64,000 nt of DNA from Macrocybe gigantea (GCA_011319805.1 SJRY01000038.1:248001-312000); one strand, 5' to 3'; positions 47,601 through 59,200 are shown, counted from the stretch's first letter. Notes: generated from the letters alone by a model not told the origin. Translations and numbers: made by a program.

Positions 47601-47663
47601 AGAGGCTTTAGTGGCTGTAGCCCTTCGCCTGAGGTTATATCGGGTGAGTATTTTCGTGGCCAT
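44651..47663 (-). CDS. FunK1-type fungal protein kinase 5, intact
   Basis: The one member of the kinase 3/5 pair without a visible lesion. Start MATKILTRYNLRRRA; the N-terminal region differs from kinase 3 at three residues in about 165. Exon 2 (46311-47048 region) is open throughout, including SSIPFPPLHHDHHETKPD where kinase 3 is shifted. Kinase part: VVGRATHVFKVLILGD, ICTLKDSWQQQTRWDEG, catalytic loop LHRDISAGNILL, HDLDYSTPI in the DFG place, GTRPFMAINIL, VHHDLESIYWVAIWL. The C-lobe and tail (WLGRQYPLAVRGNPPLTDL...) differ from kinase 3 much more than the N-terminal part. It ends LHREKH plus TGA. The transposon sits about 311 bp upstream of its start, cutting the arm shared with kinase 3. 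Confidence 0.9.
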
Positions 47664-47768
47664 CGTATCTTTATAGTTATCCAAAGCTGGAATGCTAGTA
47701 TCGTTGGATGTTGTGGACGAACAATGGAAGAACGATTGATAGAGCGTGTGGGTCCAGCTTTGCGCGAT

Positions 47769-47774
47769 CACGTG
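47769..47774 (-). promoter_or_regulatory. CACGTG box upstream of kinase 5
   Basis: Palindromic CACGTG about 106 bp before the ATG, with the same flanks as in kinases 2 and 3. Confidence 0.5.
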
Positions 47775-47974
47775 TTCATTTCTACTCCGCGACGCGACCC
47801 AACTGCCCACATTTTTTGCCTTCTTCGGCTATTCTCCTGTTCAGACCATACTGTACCTGTAGCTTTTCTGACTCGCATAGCTCTGGATCTCCGCGGAGAA
47901 ACATGTTCATTTTCTCACATATTAGAGAAACGCCGAGAGAGACGTGCAAGAATAGTAGAAGCGGAAAGAACCTA

Positions 47975-48000
47975 CCGTGGGAGATCAGGAACCTGGCCAC
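47975..48000 (+). repeat. left terminal inverted repeat of the transposon
   Basis: Begins CCGTGGGAG and ends ACCTGGCCAC; pairs with 60117-60142, 18 of 26 positions. Confidence 0.7.
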
Positions 48001-49059
48001 ACTGGGTACCTGGCCACTTCAAGTTTTGCGCGAGATAGATAGATGCCCCACTCAAAGTATCACTCCCAGACATGTTGTAAGGTCATATACAATGTATCTA
48101 TACAGTTCTATAATTCCTATGTTGAGCGGTGATCAAGTGCTGCATCGAAAAGTCCGGTCCTGCCCCAGAAATGTGTGTTTGATCATATTGACATGAGCTA
48201 CCATATCGGGATGCACTCCCGCTCCCAGTGATATCATCAGTTCGTGGTGTCTTTGTGGGTTTATCCTAACGTTATTTGACCCCCCGAATCCATTTTTGAT
48301 GGAATAAAAGCATGAAATAATACATATGCCTATTATGAGGCTGACTGAATTTGAGGTAACCTTAAATTTAGCTTAACTGAGTCTATCTCTCGACATAGCC
48401 ATAGTTATTTGTCACGATGCTTGCCAGACTCGTAAAGCTATTTCTGAAATCTATGCATATTAATCTTTATTTTTCACAGTATGGAACTTTTTTCAAATTT
48501 TTTTCTGAGTCCCAATAAGCATGCAGATCGGAAAAAAGGAAAAATGCGAGTTTAAGATGTCAAAAAGGAGGGAACGTGAAAAATACTAAATATAGAGGAA
48601 AAGGTGTAATACATTATGGAACTATCTTACATTAATTTCTTCCAGGCACTCTGATTGCCTATTGCTGCATGGGAACCCCCCGCGCGGTGCTAAACATTTG
48701 GTGCGATTTTATGCTTACATCGCAGTTGTGCAAATTGAGGATATTGCACTTGAATACAAAAGTAATAATAATGCAGAATACATTTTAATCCAATCTATCA
48801 CATCTAACAGTGGTTTGCAATGCATTATACCTGGCCGTTTTTCCAATTCTGCACAAGTGCCAAATGGCTGCTTTAACACATCCCTTGATGAAAAACATTA
48901 AATTAGATAGTTTCTTGGTATAAAATCAATCCATATACATAGACTATTATTCTGCGTATCCATGTCCATGTGGAACAGGTGAGATGGCCACAAATGAACG
49001 CAGGAAAACGAAGTTGGGATTGCAGATGAGACCTTTCCCACGCTGGCCGGGTACCCAGT
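48001..49059. mobile_element. putative nested CACTA-like non-autonomous element, 1.06 kb
   Basis: ACTGGGTACCTGGCCA (48001-48016) is matched by its inverted copy TGGCCGGGTACCCAGT (49044-49059), 15 of 16. Both ends are flanked by CAC (47998-48000 and 49060-49062), a 3-bp target duplication as used by CACTA-type elements. The interior is AT-rich and has no recognisable gene. Confidence 0.55.
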
Positions 49060-49223
49060 CACAGGGTACACGACGAAGAAAAAAATTCATATCTCGGGGA
49101 TACACTCACCCTAGGTCACAAGTGTACTTCAAATATTTAGATATGATATATATCGACATTTTGAGATACTGAACATGGCGGAAGGGCGATTGCATATTGA
49201 ATAGTTTACAATTTCCGCTTAGT

Positions 49224-49241
49224 CATCAGGAAAAACCCAAT
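49224..49241 (+). repeat. left internal 18-bp inverted repeat
   Basis: CATCAGGAAAAACCCAAT, perfect reverse complement of 60095-60112. In the right end it follows the terminal repeat at once; in the left end it is displaced by about 1.2 kb, as expected if another element inserted there. Confidence 0.8.
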
Positions 49242-49327
49242 CGGGAAATGAGCCAGAATTATTGACTAATTAGAGCGTAAACGACTTTATTGCTGTTTAT
49301 AAATCCCCCGCTGTACCATTTTCAGCA

Positions 49328-49383
49328 AGTTATCAGCAGTTATCGGATAACTGGCAAGTTATCGGTAGTTATCAGTAGTTATC
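49328..49383 (+). repeat. phased subterminal AGTTATC repeats
   Basis: AGTTATC occurs at 49328, 49338, 49357, 49367 and 49377, with an inverted GATAACT at 49346. Spacing is 10 or about 19 bp. Such arrays near ends of CACTA-like elements are typical transposase-binding sites. Confidence 0.65.
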
Positions 49384-49641
49384 CGATATTTCTTCTGGTT
49401 TGGGTAATTTGAACATAATTTCTCATTATAGCAATCAGTAAATAGAGGATAATTTCGAAAAGTTAGCACGGCATAGTGCCAATAATTTCAAAAAATTAGT
49501 ATGACTGTTGCTCATAATTTCAAAACATCGAATGCAAGACAACTGGCAATTACTGAGTAAAACAGGCATAATAGGTCGTAAAACGGCATGACGAATCATA
49601 ATTATCCTAAATTGAATCCACTCGCGAACGTGACCCTGAAC

Positions 49642-52238
49642 CTATAAAGCCATAAAATCCTTCGCAGCACCTGTATCAATATTGAGGCCATCAACATAGT
49701 TGATGAAAGTTTTCCTGACGTGAATATTAGCTAGAGTGTTTCAGAATATCTAATGCCTCACTTACGTCGCCTCATTAAACAGCCGCGACATTATCTTATG
49801 ATACTTGTCCTTTCTCACATTCTCGATATGTTGCAAAAGGTCAAGATGAGTCTTGTAGAGCTTGATAAGGCCGGTCTGGTTGATGCTTGCAGCTCGTGTA
49901 TCAAGTGTACGTCCAATCTAAAATAGTCTGTAAGAAATTGATTCTATTTGGCAGAACAACTTGGAAGGCCTACCTCAGCCGCAACATAGGCAACCATGGC
50001 TTTCGTTACCTCATACTTGCCATCAATGACAAAATCTTCCTTTCATTTCAGGTAGTCCTTCATATTGTTGAAGTAGACAACTTTGAGAAGTTTTATAATA
50101 ATCGGATGGAGGTAAGGTGAATCTCGAGCCAAACTACCATTTGCCTATAATAATATCGTGAGTAATCAGACCCCAATAGAAATATATCACTAGCCTTGAC
50201 AGGATAAATATACCCTTCGATGCTAAAATACTCCCCTAAATTATCAACTTCTGACAAGCTGTAGCCGTCTTTCACAATAGGTTCAATGAGTTTCTTTGCA
50301 TCGGATCTAAAATTGTTGATTCGGGCATCAACCTTTGAGCGATAGTCGGGTTAGAACTGCCGGTCCAATAAAAGAGCATATACGTACTATGCTTGCCAAT
50401 TCTGATGCATAGTGCGCATCTGCGGCTATTCGCCTGATGAGGATGTCGTGGTGAAGAGCTGAAGCCACTGAACGAATCTTGGTGAGCGCATTGTTCTGAC
50501 GGCCACTTTTGGCAATTTCAGGGAATGCATTCTCGAAGGCCAGCCCATGCTTGATCAATTCGACGGCACGGGAAAGGATGGACTTGAGTGGGTCCGACTG
50601 TTGTCGAATGCCCAGGTTGCCACTGGGGTTCCATTGCAGGTCTGTCCAGGCTGGCCATTGGGGTATGACGTGTGAATGTAAGGCCATATCTTCGGAATCT
50701 TCAAACTTGACGACGGCATGCATCTTCTCAGTTTTGACGTCGACATCCAGGATCTTCATTTCCATTGTGTTCCTGGGCTGTTCTTGATTGTCGTTGCTCC
50801 AGGTCGTAAGCTTACAGTAGAGGTGATCATTTAGAAAAAAAACTGACAAAAATAAATACAACAACAAACCTCAGCATTTCGCTTCGCAATTTGTGCGGGC
50901 CGGGCTTTTGGTTTTGCCAGTTTCATGACCACCGGTTGCTGAGTCCTGGATTGCACAGGCCTGCTGTCGTGCCATTGGCTACTGAGTGGGGAAATCTGCA
51001 CGAACGGAGTTTATGTCAGATTATGTCGGACGGAATATCTTTGAAAATGCATTGGCTTACATTAGAGTTCCCCGGACCTCTGTCGGTAGCCGTCTTCATC
51101 ATCTTTCTGGCCTTTTGGGGAGCATGCTGGACAGTGATAGCGGGTGGAAGGTCATCTTCACTCGAAGCAAGGGACAGAGGTTCGCTGAATCGTGAGGTTG
51201 GGCGAGGTGTATTTTCGATCACAATGGTCTCGTTTCCTGCCTTCTCGTCACAATCAGTGGACCAGACAAATTGCTACATATAGTAAATTAAGCATTATCC
51301 TGATCAAGATGCATATTTACGAGCAAGTGAGTCAACTTACTTCATTTGCCGAGGTCCACCCATCAACATCCATATCATTGTCAAAGTTCGGTAGAGACGA
51401 CTCCGTTCCGCTTGAAAACCCGCCCTCTGATGGGGTTTCTGAGGCATACGGGCCAGGTGCATCAGAGAGAGCTAAAACTGCATTTACCAAAGGCAGTATC
51501 TAATTTATGATGGCAGACTGACCTTCCCCATCAGAGCTAGCCATCACACCCGATCTTGGAACATCGGAAAGTTCATCATCCGTAGGATCCATGTCAGGTG
51601 GCAGAAAGCGAGCCGATGTGCGACCTATGTCATTTCCCATCAGTATCATTTCCCTGATATTATAATTTGATTTCACATACCCTTACCCTTTCCGGCAGTG
51701 CTCGCGCTCAGTGCTTGCATCGGCTGCTGTTTCGCACCTGCTGCATTTTCGACCAGTTCTGAAGCCCGTTCAGATCAGCTTACCAAATTCTCAGCGCAGG
51801 ATAAAAGCCTTACCAGCTCCATTTTGCATGGTCTTTGCAGTCTTGACCTTGTCAGATGCCTTATGAGGGGTTGGGGGAGGGCGTTTTCGTATCCAGGTAC
51901 CTGTGGCTTTCTGATTTGTGTTCACTTCTGATGGCAAGGAGAAAGTAAGATATAACAAATCATGCGGTGCTAGTTTTAGCACATACCCTGATCTTGAGCC
52001 TGCCCGATGGGTCCCTGGTTGGCAAGTAGCACTTGAGCCTGTCGCCTTGTAACACGACATGCAGCTGCTTATTTGATGAGTGTCAATGATGAATTTCCTT
52101 CTATAGAAAGACCGACTCACACTCCACTGTCTTCGTCCCCTGAGCTTCAGCTTGTCGTTTTGCCTGATTCAATTTCCTAGTTTGGGCTGCTTTCTGAGCG
52201 CGGGTGAGCCCAGAACCAATTTCGGGAGGTTGCGACAT
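49642..52238 (-). CDS. DUF6532-domain protein inside the transposon
   Basis: Many-exon gene. Start MSQPPEIGSGLTRAQKAAQTRKLNQAKRQ, a basic helix, followed by disordered Ser/Pro/Asp-rich exons (RKRPPPTPHKASDKVK, RTSARFLPPDMDPTDDELSDVP, LSDAPGPYASETPSEGG, MDVDGWTSANE). The C-terminal domain matches DUF6532 as I remember it: LIKHGLAFENAFPE, DILIRRIAADAHYASELASIV, the INNFRSDAKKLIEP block, SLSEVDNLGEYFSIEGYIYP, FVIDGKYEVTKAMVAYVAAE, and KTHLDLLQHIENVRKDKYHKIMSRLF. The last exon gives KTFINYVDGLNIDTGAAKDFMAL plus TAG. No lesion was seen. The domain has no known biochemical role. Its place and orientation in the element suggest it is an accessory gene of the transposon or captured cargo. Confidence 0.75.
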
Positions 52239-52452
52239 TGAAGACGGTGTGCGAGGAGCGTGAACGCAGGACACAAGTCAGTGAGAAAAATGGCAATGCC
52301 AGCAAAAAATCACAAATGGAAAGTGGTGGGTATATAGTCTTACATAACAATGCATTACATAAGTCATGAGTTGTAGACCAATGGATTAAGTTTGCAAGAA
52401 ATCGACGCCATGCTCCCATTACATGGATGTGATAGCAGCGATGGACAGTTTC

Positions 52453-55289
52453 TCAACGGATTCTCGCTTTGTTAGGCGAGTCTTCGTACTCTGGCTTGCT
52501 GTCAAGGCCCTGAGTCGGCTTGAACAGCGCATGTTTGTGCTTCTCAATCCGTAGACTCAGACAGGGTGTAGCGTCGATTGATTGGCGGCGAGCGTGACCA
52601 CCCCCAAGCATCTGTTGAGACTGGTTAGATATGTGAAGGAACACGCAGAAAACACACTCATGCCAATGATTGTGTCGTCCACTTTCCTTGGGCTGTCAGA
52701 TGCATATGTGCTCAACATGGAGCCTGAGACCGGCTGGAACGAGTTGAACGCAGGTCCCAACGGTGCTCGTCCCACTTCAACCTTGCCAAAGAACGAATCA
52801 TCTGAAGCAGAAGACGTGTACTGACTGGTTTGATCGACCAAAGATCCTCGGGATAGCTGGGACCATCTTCAGATGACGGCCTGACTGTGTCAAAAATGGA
52901 GTCAAAGTCGAACCAGTTCCCGAACTGTTGATCGCTCGATCTATTGTCTGGCAAAGCAGACATGGTGGTGAAGGTATCCTCAGCCGAATGAATGTAGTGG
53001 GGCCTTGAAGTAGAAGCTCGATGCATTGCTGTCTACCTGACGCCTAGCACAACCAAGGAAAGAAAAGGTTAGTGTCGACGGTCAGGCTGAAGCTGGACAT
53101 ATCCTCCGAAGATGGTCATTTGCGCAAGCTGGGCAGGCCATAGTCGAACGGATCACTGACACCGTTGTTGATAACCCAGCCATATGATGAAACCGATGCG
53201 ATACTAAACATCGACGAATGCTGATTGTGGTTCGTGTGTCTCGTATTGGATAGCAGAGGATAGAATGGTATGCAGTCTCATCCAAACTCGAAACCGTGCC
53301 GGACCTTATCGAAGGAATCGAACCCTGCGAAACTCAAACCAGAGGAGGGACAGGAATGTCTTTGAGCATTGATAATTTCCCGAGCACATTGCTTTGAGCT
53401 GGAATCCGAGTTCAACCGGGCCTGTGGAACATTGGACACCTTCTCATAGATCGATTTCAGAACAGAATCATCCTCATCAATGGCAGAAGCGTTCAAAAGA
53501 GACCGGATGTGAGATGGCAGTGGAATGATATCCGAAAGCGTGAGGGGCTTGCTTTCCGCATCATCGGTGTTGGACTCCGGAGTCAAGTCTGCTTTGGGAA
53601 CGCTGCCGAATCTGAAAGATCGGTTCAGTTGTCCATCTGAAGGCTGAGATGCACGGGTGGAAATGCATTCGCTGAGGTTCTCTTTGTCCAATGGCTCCTC
53701 ATGACATTCATCATGGCAATGTCCCCAGTGTCGTCCGCATAGCTTCCCAAGCTGTCTGTACCACGCAGGAGAGTCGGCTCCCTGACTTCCAGCACCATTG
53801 AGCCCGTAACCATCTCAAAAATCGGCTCGCTGGTCGTGCAGTCAGTGGTGCCAGAAAGGGTCGACATATTGAACTGTGTCCAGTCTGGTTCCCTCACGTC
53901 TGTGATGCCTTCATCGTCACTATTGGCACTCAGCAACTCGCACGTCTTGCTTTCCTTGATGAAGCTTGACTTGAGCCCGACAGGAATCTTGAGAACGGGA
54001 GGGGCAGTGGCAGTGGCAAGGAACTCAAAGTCATATTTGAGATCGACCTTGACGGGTGTGTGGAAGGCATTTTCAAGTTGCTCGACGAAGCCTTGGTGGT
54101 CGGATGCACCGGATTCGTTCAGCCTTCGAATCTCGCCTGTGAAATCAAAGCTTTTCTGAGTGTCTTCGTCTTCCTCTATGTCGACGCTGTGATCGTTGGT
54201 AAGCTGCACATGGAACACAGCTGGCGGCTGAGGCAGAACTGGCATGCCGTGGACCGAGGCTGCAGCAGGTGAGGGTGAGCAGAAAGAAAATGCATCGCCG
54301 TTGTCTGATTGGCCCGAGAGGATGACCTGTAGTTCATCCGGAATATCCGAGTCGGGATCGGACGAGTCGAGTTCCACCGCGTATGCAGAGACATCGTCCC
54401 CACCCATCATGTCTGACTTGCCCAGAACCTTCTCGACCTTGGAGAGATAGGAAATCCGTCTCTCCATTCGAGAGACTTCCTCGATGACATGGTCAAATCT
54501 CGGCTTGTCTTCTTCCTCTTGACAGTCTCGTCGCTGTTCTTGTTGCCCAACGTTCTCTTTTCGATACGCTTAAACACGGGACTGTCCGAGGGGCGGATGA
54601 ACTCGCTGATGAAGCCCTTGGATCCAGCCCGCGAAGACGCTGCAGAGATGGAGCCGAACGTCGCCAGCGAAGGGGCATGAACCATGCCCTGAGTGTATTC
54701 ATCCTCGCTCTCACTTTGATCCACGACAGCCAAGGACGCCGCCATGAACGGCTTGAGCATCCCACTGCAGGTACTCGCAGACACCTGTTTGGGACGTGCG
54801 AACGACTTGAGCGGTTGGAAGATGGGCACGGGCTCCGGTTCAGCACCAGGCATCAGCATGCATTTGTGCTTCGGACGGAAGGTGGTCTTCTCCGGCGATG
54901 CAGACTGGTTGACTTTGGGTGAGTGTCCTTGATCGGGGAAAGCCCTTGCGTCAACACGAGCCACGGTGTGATCTGTTGGCCGATCACTGTGTCACTCAAC
55001 AGCTTCGCCTTGAGCATGCCTCATGCATAGGCCCTTAATAATGCAAAGATGGCATAGTCTGCATCCAAGGAGCCGTTGGAGAGACGCAATGCATGCTGAG
55101 AGGACTCTCCTTCGCACCGCCGGCGGAGGCTGTTTTGCTTGGTCGGCTGTCTTCGCCATAGGGACTTTCACGATGGTTGCGGGTCAACGAGCGGAGGAAA
55201 GATGGGGATTTCCTGGCCGGTGCCATATCCAGAGTCACAGGAGTGGCCTGGAGATCGAGATTGTTGATCAGCTGGGCCAAATCATTCAT
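52453..55289 (-). pseudogene. broken copy of a long low-complexity basidiomycete protein
   Basis: Start MNDLAQLINNLDLQATPVTLDMAPARKSPS. After an intron, LLSDTVIGQQITPWLVLTQG, then RPKHKCMLMPGAEPEPVPIFQ, a Ser/Asp/Glu-rich body (PRFDHVIEEVSRMERRISYLS, a short coiled coil), PLTLSDIIPLPSHIRSLL and, in later exons, DDTIIGM, MLGGGHARRQSIDATPCL and SPNKARI. I recall the MLGGGHxRRxS and SPNKARI blocks from uncharacterised mushroom proteins. The frame shifts by one deleted base near 54,950, near 54,520 and near 53,700. An extra C near 52,466 then makes a stop just after KARI where relatives continue VEKPSI. The C-terminus is therefore missing. It lies between the transposase and the DUF6532 gene and is most simply a captured host gene that has decayed. 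Confidence 0.6.
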
Positions 55290-56265
55290 CGCGGTCGAGT
55301 ATAGAAAGAACACCTAGGAAATATATAGTTTGAATAAACCGAACAGATGGAACACATCAAGCAGTCTCACCATCTTTGTCCCATGGGAGCGGTTGTGGTT
55401 CGTCCGAGCAAGTGATCAGAGAGAGGCCGAGCCTGAGGTCAGGTACACTTGATGGAGGTCGACAACGGCTGGGTCCCTTCAGGTTCTGAATTCAGAGGCT
55501 CTTCGTGGTCATCCATGGAGTGGCCATCCAGAGTCGCCACTCAGGCAGTCACAATCGGATGGGCTTGTCGTTCTGAAGATGGCGTGACATCCCCTGGATT
55601 TTCTGTGGTCACAGGCGACGCAATTGCTGGGAAATGGGTGGCCTGCACCTTCCCTCCGACATACGGTGGCTCTCTCTATCTTTCTCCTTCTCGCCCTTCT
55701 TCTTCTTCATATTCTTCCCCTCTGTCTCTTCCTCCACACTGCCCTTGCGCTTCTTCTCCAGCTCCTACTCCCGCTCCGCCGCCTTGTCTCCTGCACATGC
55801 ATGAGGCCTTCCTCATCCCACTGGACACTGCTCCCCATGCTCATCTTGGACGCGCCCACGTGCGCACCGCAACCGCGGTTCAGCGACGACTCGGAGGACA
55901 TCATGCTGATGGGGCCCAGCAAGCTATTGGTCGTCGAGGTGCTCAGCCATGCATCGCATGATAAGTGAGTAAACTTTAAAAACGAAAGTGGAAATACTTG
56001 GGAGATACGGACCGGTGCCAGCATGTAAAAATAGGGTCATTGGTGGTGTGAGTACAGCCCGGATATGAATGATAGGGCCACAGGCCCGGGTGTGCAGGCT
56101 ATGCCTAAAGCTGGAATGATGGTCCAGGAGCCTGGACTTGGAGAGACATAGAGATCCTGGTGCAATAAGGCTTGAGACAGATTTTGATACAAGTAGTGAA
56201 CGTACGAGAAAGGCAAGAGAATGAAGCGCGTGCAAGGGTTGGAGGTTGAGGCATCCGACTCGGAG
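55290..56265. other. spacer with possible coding remnant
   Basis: On the minus strand 55.62-56.02 kb reads through HLSCDAWLSTSTTNSLLGPISMMSS and then a Lys/Glu-rich part (EKKRKGSVEEETEGKNMKKKK). It could be an exon of the adjacent broken gene or of another captured gene. Plus-strand frames here are Ser/Pro shadows of it. Confidence 0.35.
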
Positions 56266-59200
56266 TCAATTCCGACTCGGATTCTGGTCACAGTTCAGGT
56301 ACTGTGCGGCAACGCGGCTGAAAGCAAGGCGATCAGTGAAAGGATTCCAGTAAAATGTCGGACAGAGTTGCAAAACATCATGGCTTTTCCAATTTGGGGG
56401 AGGAGAAGGACCAAAATGGGGGATCAGGTGAGCGCTCTGCCGAACATGCGTCAAAGGTATGATGCTGCTGACTATATCCCCATTGTGTCGCGCCCGAGTC
56501 AGTTTGTACAGGCCATGGCCCTCTTCTGGCATCTTCTTGAAAGGGGAGAACCACTCGATATAAGCGAGATATTTTGGAGGGCGATGAGTCTCGTTGTCAA
56601 ATAGAGAGCCGAGGAAGCGATCCGGAATTGAAAAAATAACTCGAACCTGACCACATCGATAATCTACAGATTGCTCAGCTTGGGTTGCATTCAGACATTA
56701 GTGAACTTGTAGGATACCTTGGATACTGGAGTCTTCGTTGTCATAGTCTTGAAAGTTTACCAAGACAGTGTCATGGCGGGCAGGATGGTTCATCTGCGAT
56801 CGACCACGACGGTGACTGATTCTTTCAGGTGTCGCATGGAAGGAATCAATTGTATGGCCATCCTCGTCACAAAACTTGGCTTTGTGATAGACTGCAACGG
56901 AATCGAAGTATAACCTAACATGATTGGCCTCATCTTCAACTTGACGAGGAGTATGCAGACCAGGTTTCCGAACCAAAGCTACAAATCGGGCAAGTGCTGC
57001 CTCGAAAAAGGTTGCATGATAATCAATTTTCAGCTGCTCGAATGTTACAGCTGATATGGACGGGTACTTCGTCAGTTGCAAAAGGCGCCTGGGAGTGAGG
57101 AGCAGAAAGCGCCTGACAAATGACGGTTGAGAGGCCAGCCCGGCGGGGAAGGTTTCAGTGCTGCTTCTCCGAGCCAGAGGTCCCGATCCTGACTGAACAT
57201 ATTTGTCGTGGCGGAAAATCTTCTCTTTTCGCTCGAGCCATGATGTCATTTGTTCGAATTCTTCTTTGCGATTTGTCGCCCGGTATGCATCCTTTGCTAA
57301 ATCAATATGGAGGCGTTCCGTATACTCCGTATTGTAGTTGTCAGTTGTTCCAAAAAGCTTGATCGTTGTAACGTAATGTCGAAGTGCGTGCAGCTTCGGT
57401 AGGTTCATGTCTGATCGGATACCCAATTCGACGAAAGCCCCCATGTCCTTATGGAATCGATCGAGGGCATCTTCCAGATAGTGCAACGTCACATCCGAAT
57501 GAATCGGGTATGCAGCGAGGTAAGTGAAATCGAGAATTGCCCGTAAAGCGCAAAGTATACGCTGGGAAGATGTGGGATCGAGAAGGGGAGAAGGTGCATC
57601 AATGACTAGAGCAAGAAGAAAACGACATATCTGATTATGTTCAGTTCCTGTCACGCATGATAACGAAGAGATGCCGTTGCGAAAGATGCGGATGTGATGG
57701 TTTGGCGGTAAAACCTTGCACCGCAGGTCGATCTGGCTGCACCATACAACTCCCCGATCCACGTACAGGCGTGTTTGATGATGCCCTGGTACAGTTGATG
57801 CAGCAAGTCAGGTGTGATAGATCGATAAATGTTAACATATGGTAGATCCTCCCAGTATGGGTGAACGACAGGTTTTATCTTCTGTTCTGCGCAGGCTTGT
57901 GTGTATTCGGCAGGTGACATGTCTTCGAAGCCCTGCAAAATGTCGAGTATTTTATGGAGATCTCTGAATTTGATTTCTGCATCAGGATTGCCGAGATCCT
58001 TGGCCTCGTTCATGCATTTCGGACAGTCGTTAGATTTGACACATGTGACGAGGAGTTGTTCGGGGTAATCTGCGGCATGGACGGCCATGAGAGGATGAGC
58101 ACGATACATGACACCACTTCCCGTTGCCATAGCCAATCCGTCAACACCTGGCTTCTTCAAGGGTGACAAAATCTTGCGCATGCACGCATGATAGAGGTTT
58201 GCGACAGCACGGCGTCATGAGGCCTGGACTTTGATGTGCTCGAGTTTTGTCGTCGGGAGATATGCCAGCAAGACGTGCGCATGAGTCGAAGGTTTGCGAC
58301 GAAGGTGCTTTGGGATATTCCTGATGGTCAGATACACGGGGTATGCTTGCTTTGTCCTAAAAAGAGTGACTAGTGTCTTGTCCGATGAGAGTATCATGGG
58401 AATTATCGTAGCGCCCGATTCCCTTTTCTCTATTTTGATCTAGCGACAAGATTGAATTGAGTACTACGCCAAGTCGCAGAGCCGCAATTGCATTTGCGTC
58501 CTCACCTGTGTTTTCCACCACCAGACGCCCGTGTTCATTTCATGATAAATCCGCTTGTTGTGCTTGTCGAAATGCTGCTCTGGTTCCAATAAAAGGGAAT
58601 CGCAAAATTCTGGATCACCAAACAGAGCCTTTATACACTCGAGAGGATCACGGTAATATACATCGAATGTCTCGCCACTTGATTTGACCTCGCCGTGTTT
58701 GAAATTCAACCTTCCTGGAAGTTGCGCGTCGATTTTCTGATTCAGTTCTCGTGAGTTCTTGAATGACAGTCCCAAAGCATCAACGACCTGCATGGAAAAC
58801 ACGTCAGCAATATCTGGCTCAGCTGAGGTGAGCCGTACTTACCCCTTCGATACCCAGTAGCTCGGTCAACGCCGTCGAACTTGGGCCTCGAAGTTTTGCC
58901 CACCTTGCCACTTCCCAATCGAGCTTGGAATTAAAGGGTGCCCAGGAATTGTTGGAAATGTCGTCGAAGCTGCAGCGATATGTGTCGTATGCATGGTTTG
59001 TTGGCATGCCGTTCAGAGGTGTGCCAGGTTTGCCGAGCTCTGGAGGAAACCTTTTGATGTGTGAGACCATAAAAGAAGGGGCGGACTCGGAGCTTTGCAT
59101 CCCGGGCTGCTCTAGCGCCGCCGTGCGCAGTTCTGCATCATCCACAATGTCCACGTACAGATCTGATGCTCCAGTCTCGTCGAGATCTAGCCCGCTGTCA

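Larger units (their letters stand above)
44651..47974 (-). repeat. right arm of the large inverted repeat (kinase 5 arm)
   Basis: Inverted copy of the arm at 32,159-35,474. Its outer continuation is displaced by the transposon to 60,143-60,242. Confidence 0.88.

Noticed and set aside
55449..55968. Plus-strand Ser/Pro-rich frames
   Set aside because: Complement of a Lys/Glu-rich minus-strand stretch; no start context or motif supports them.
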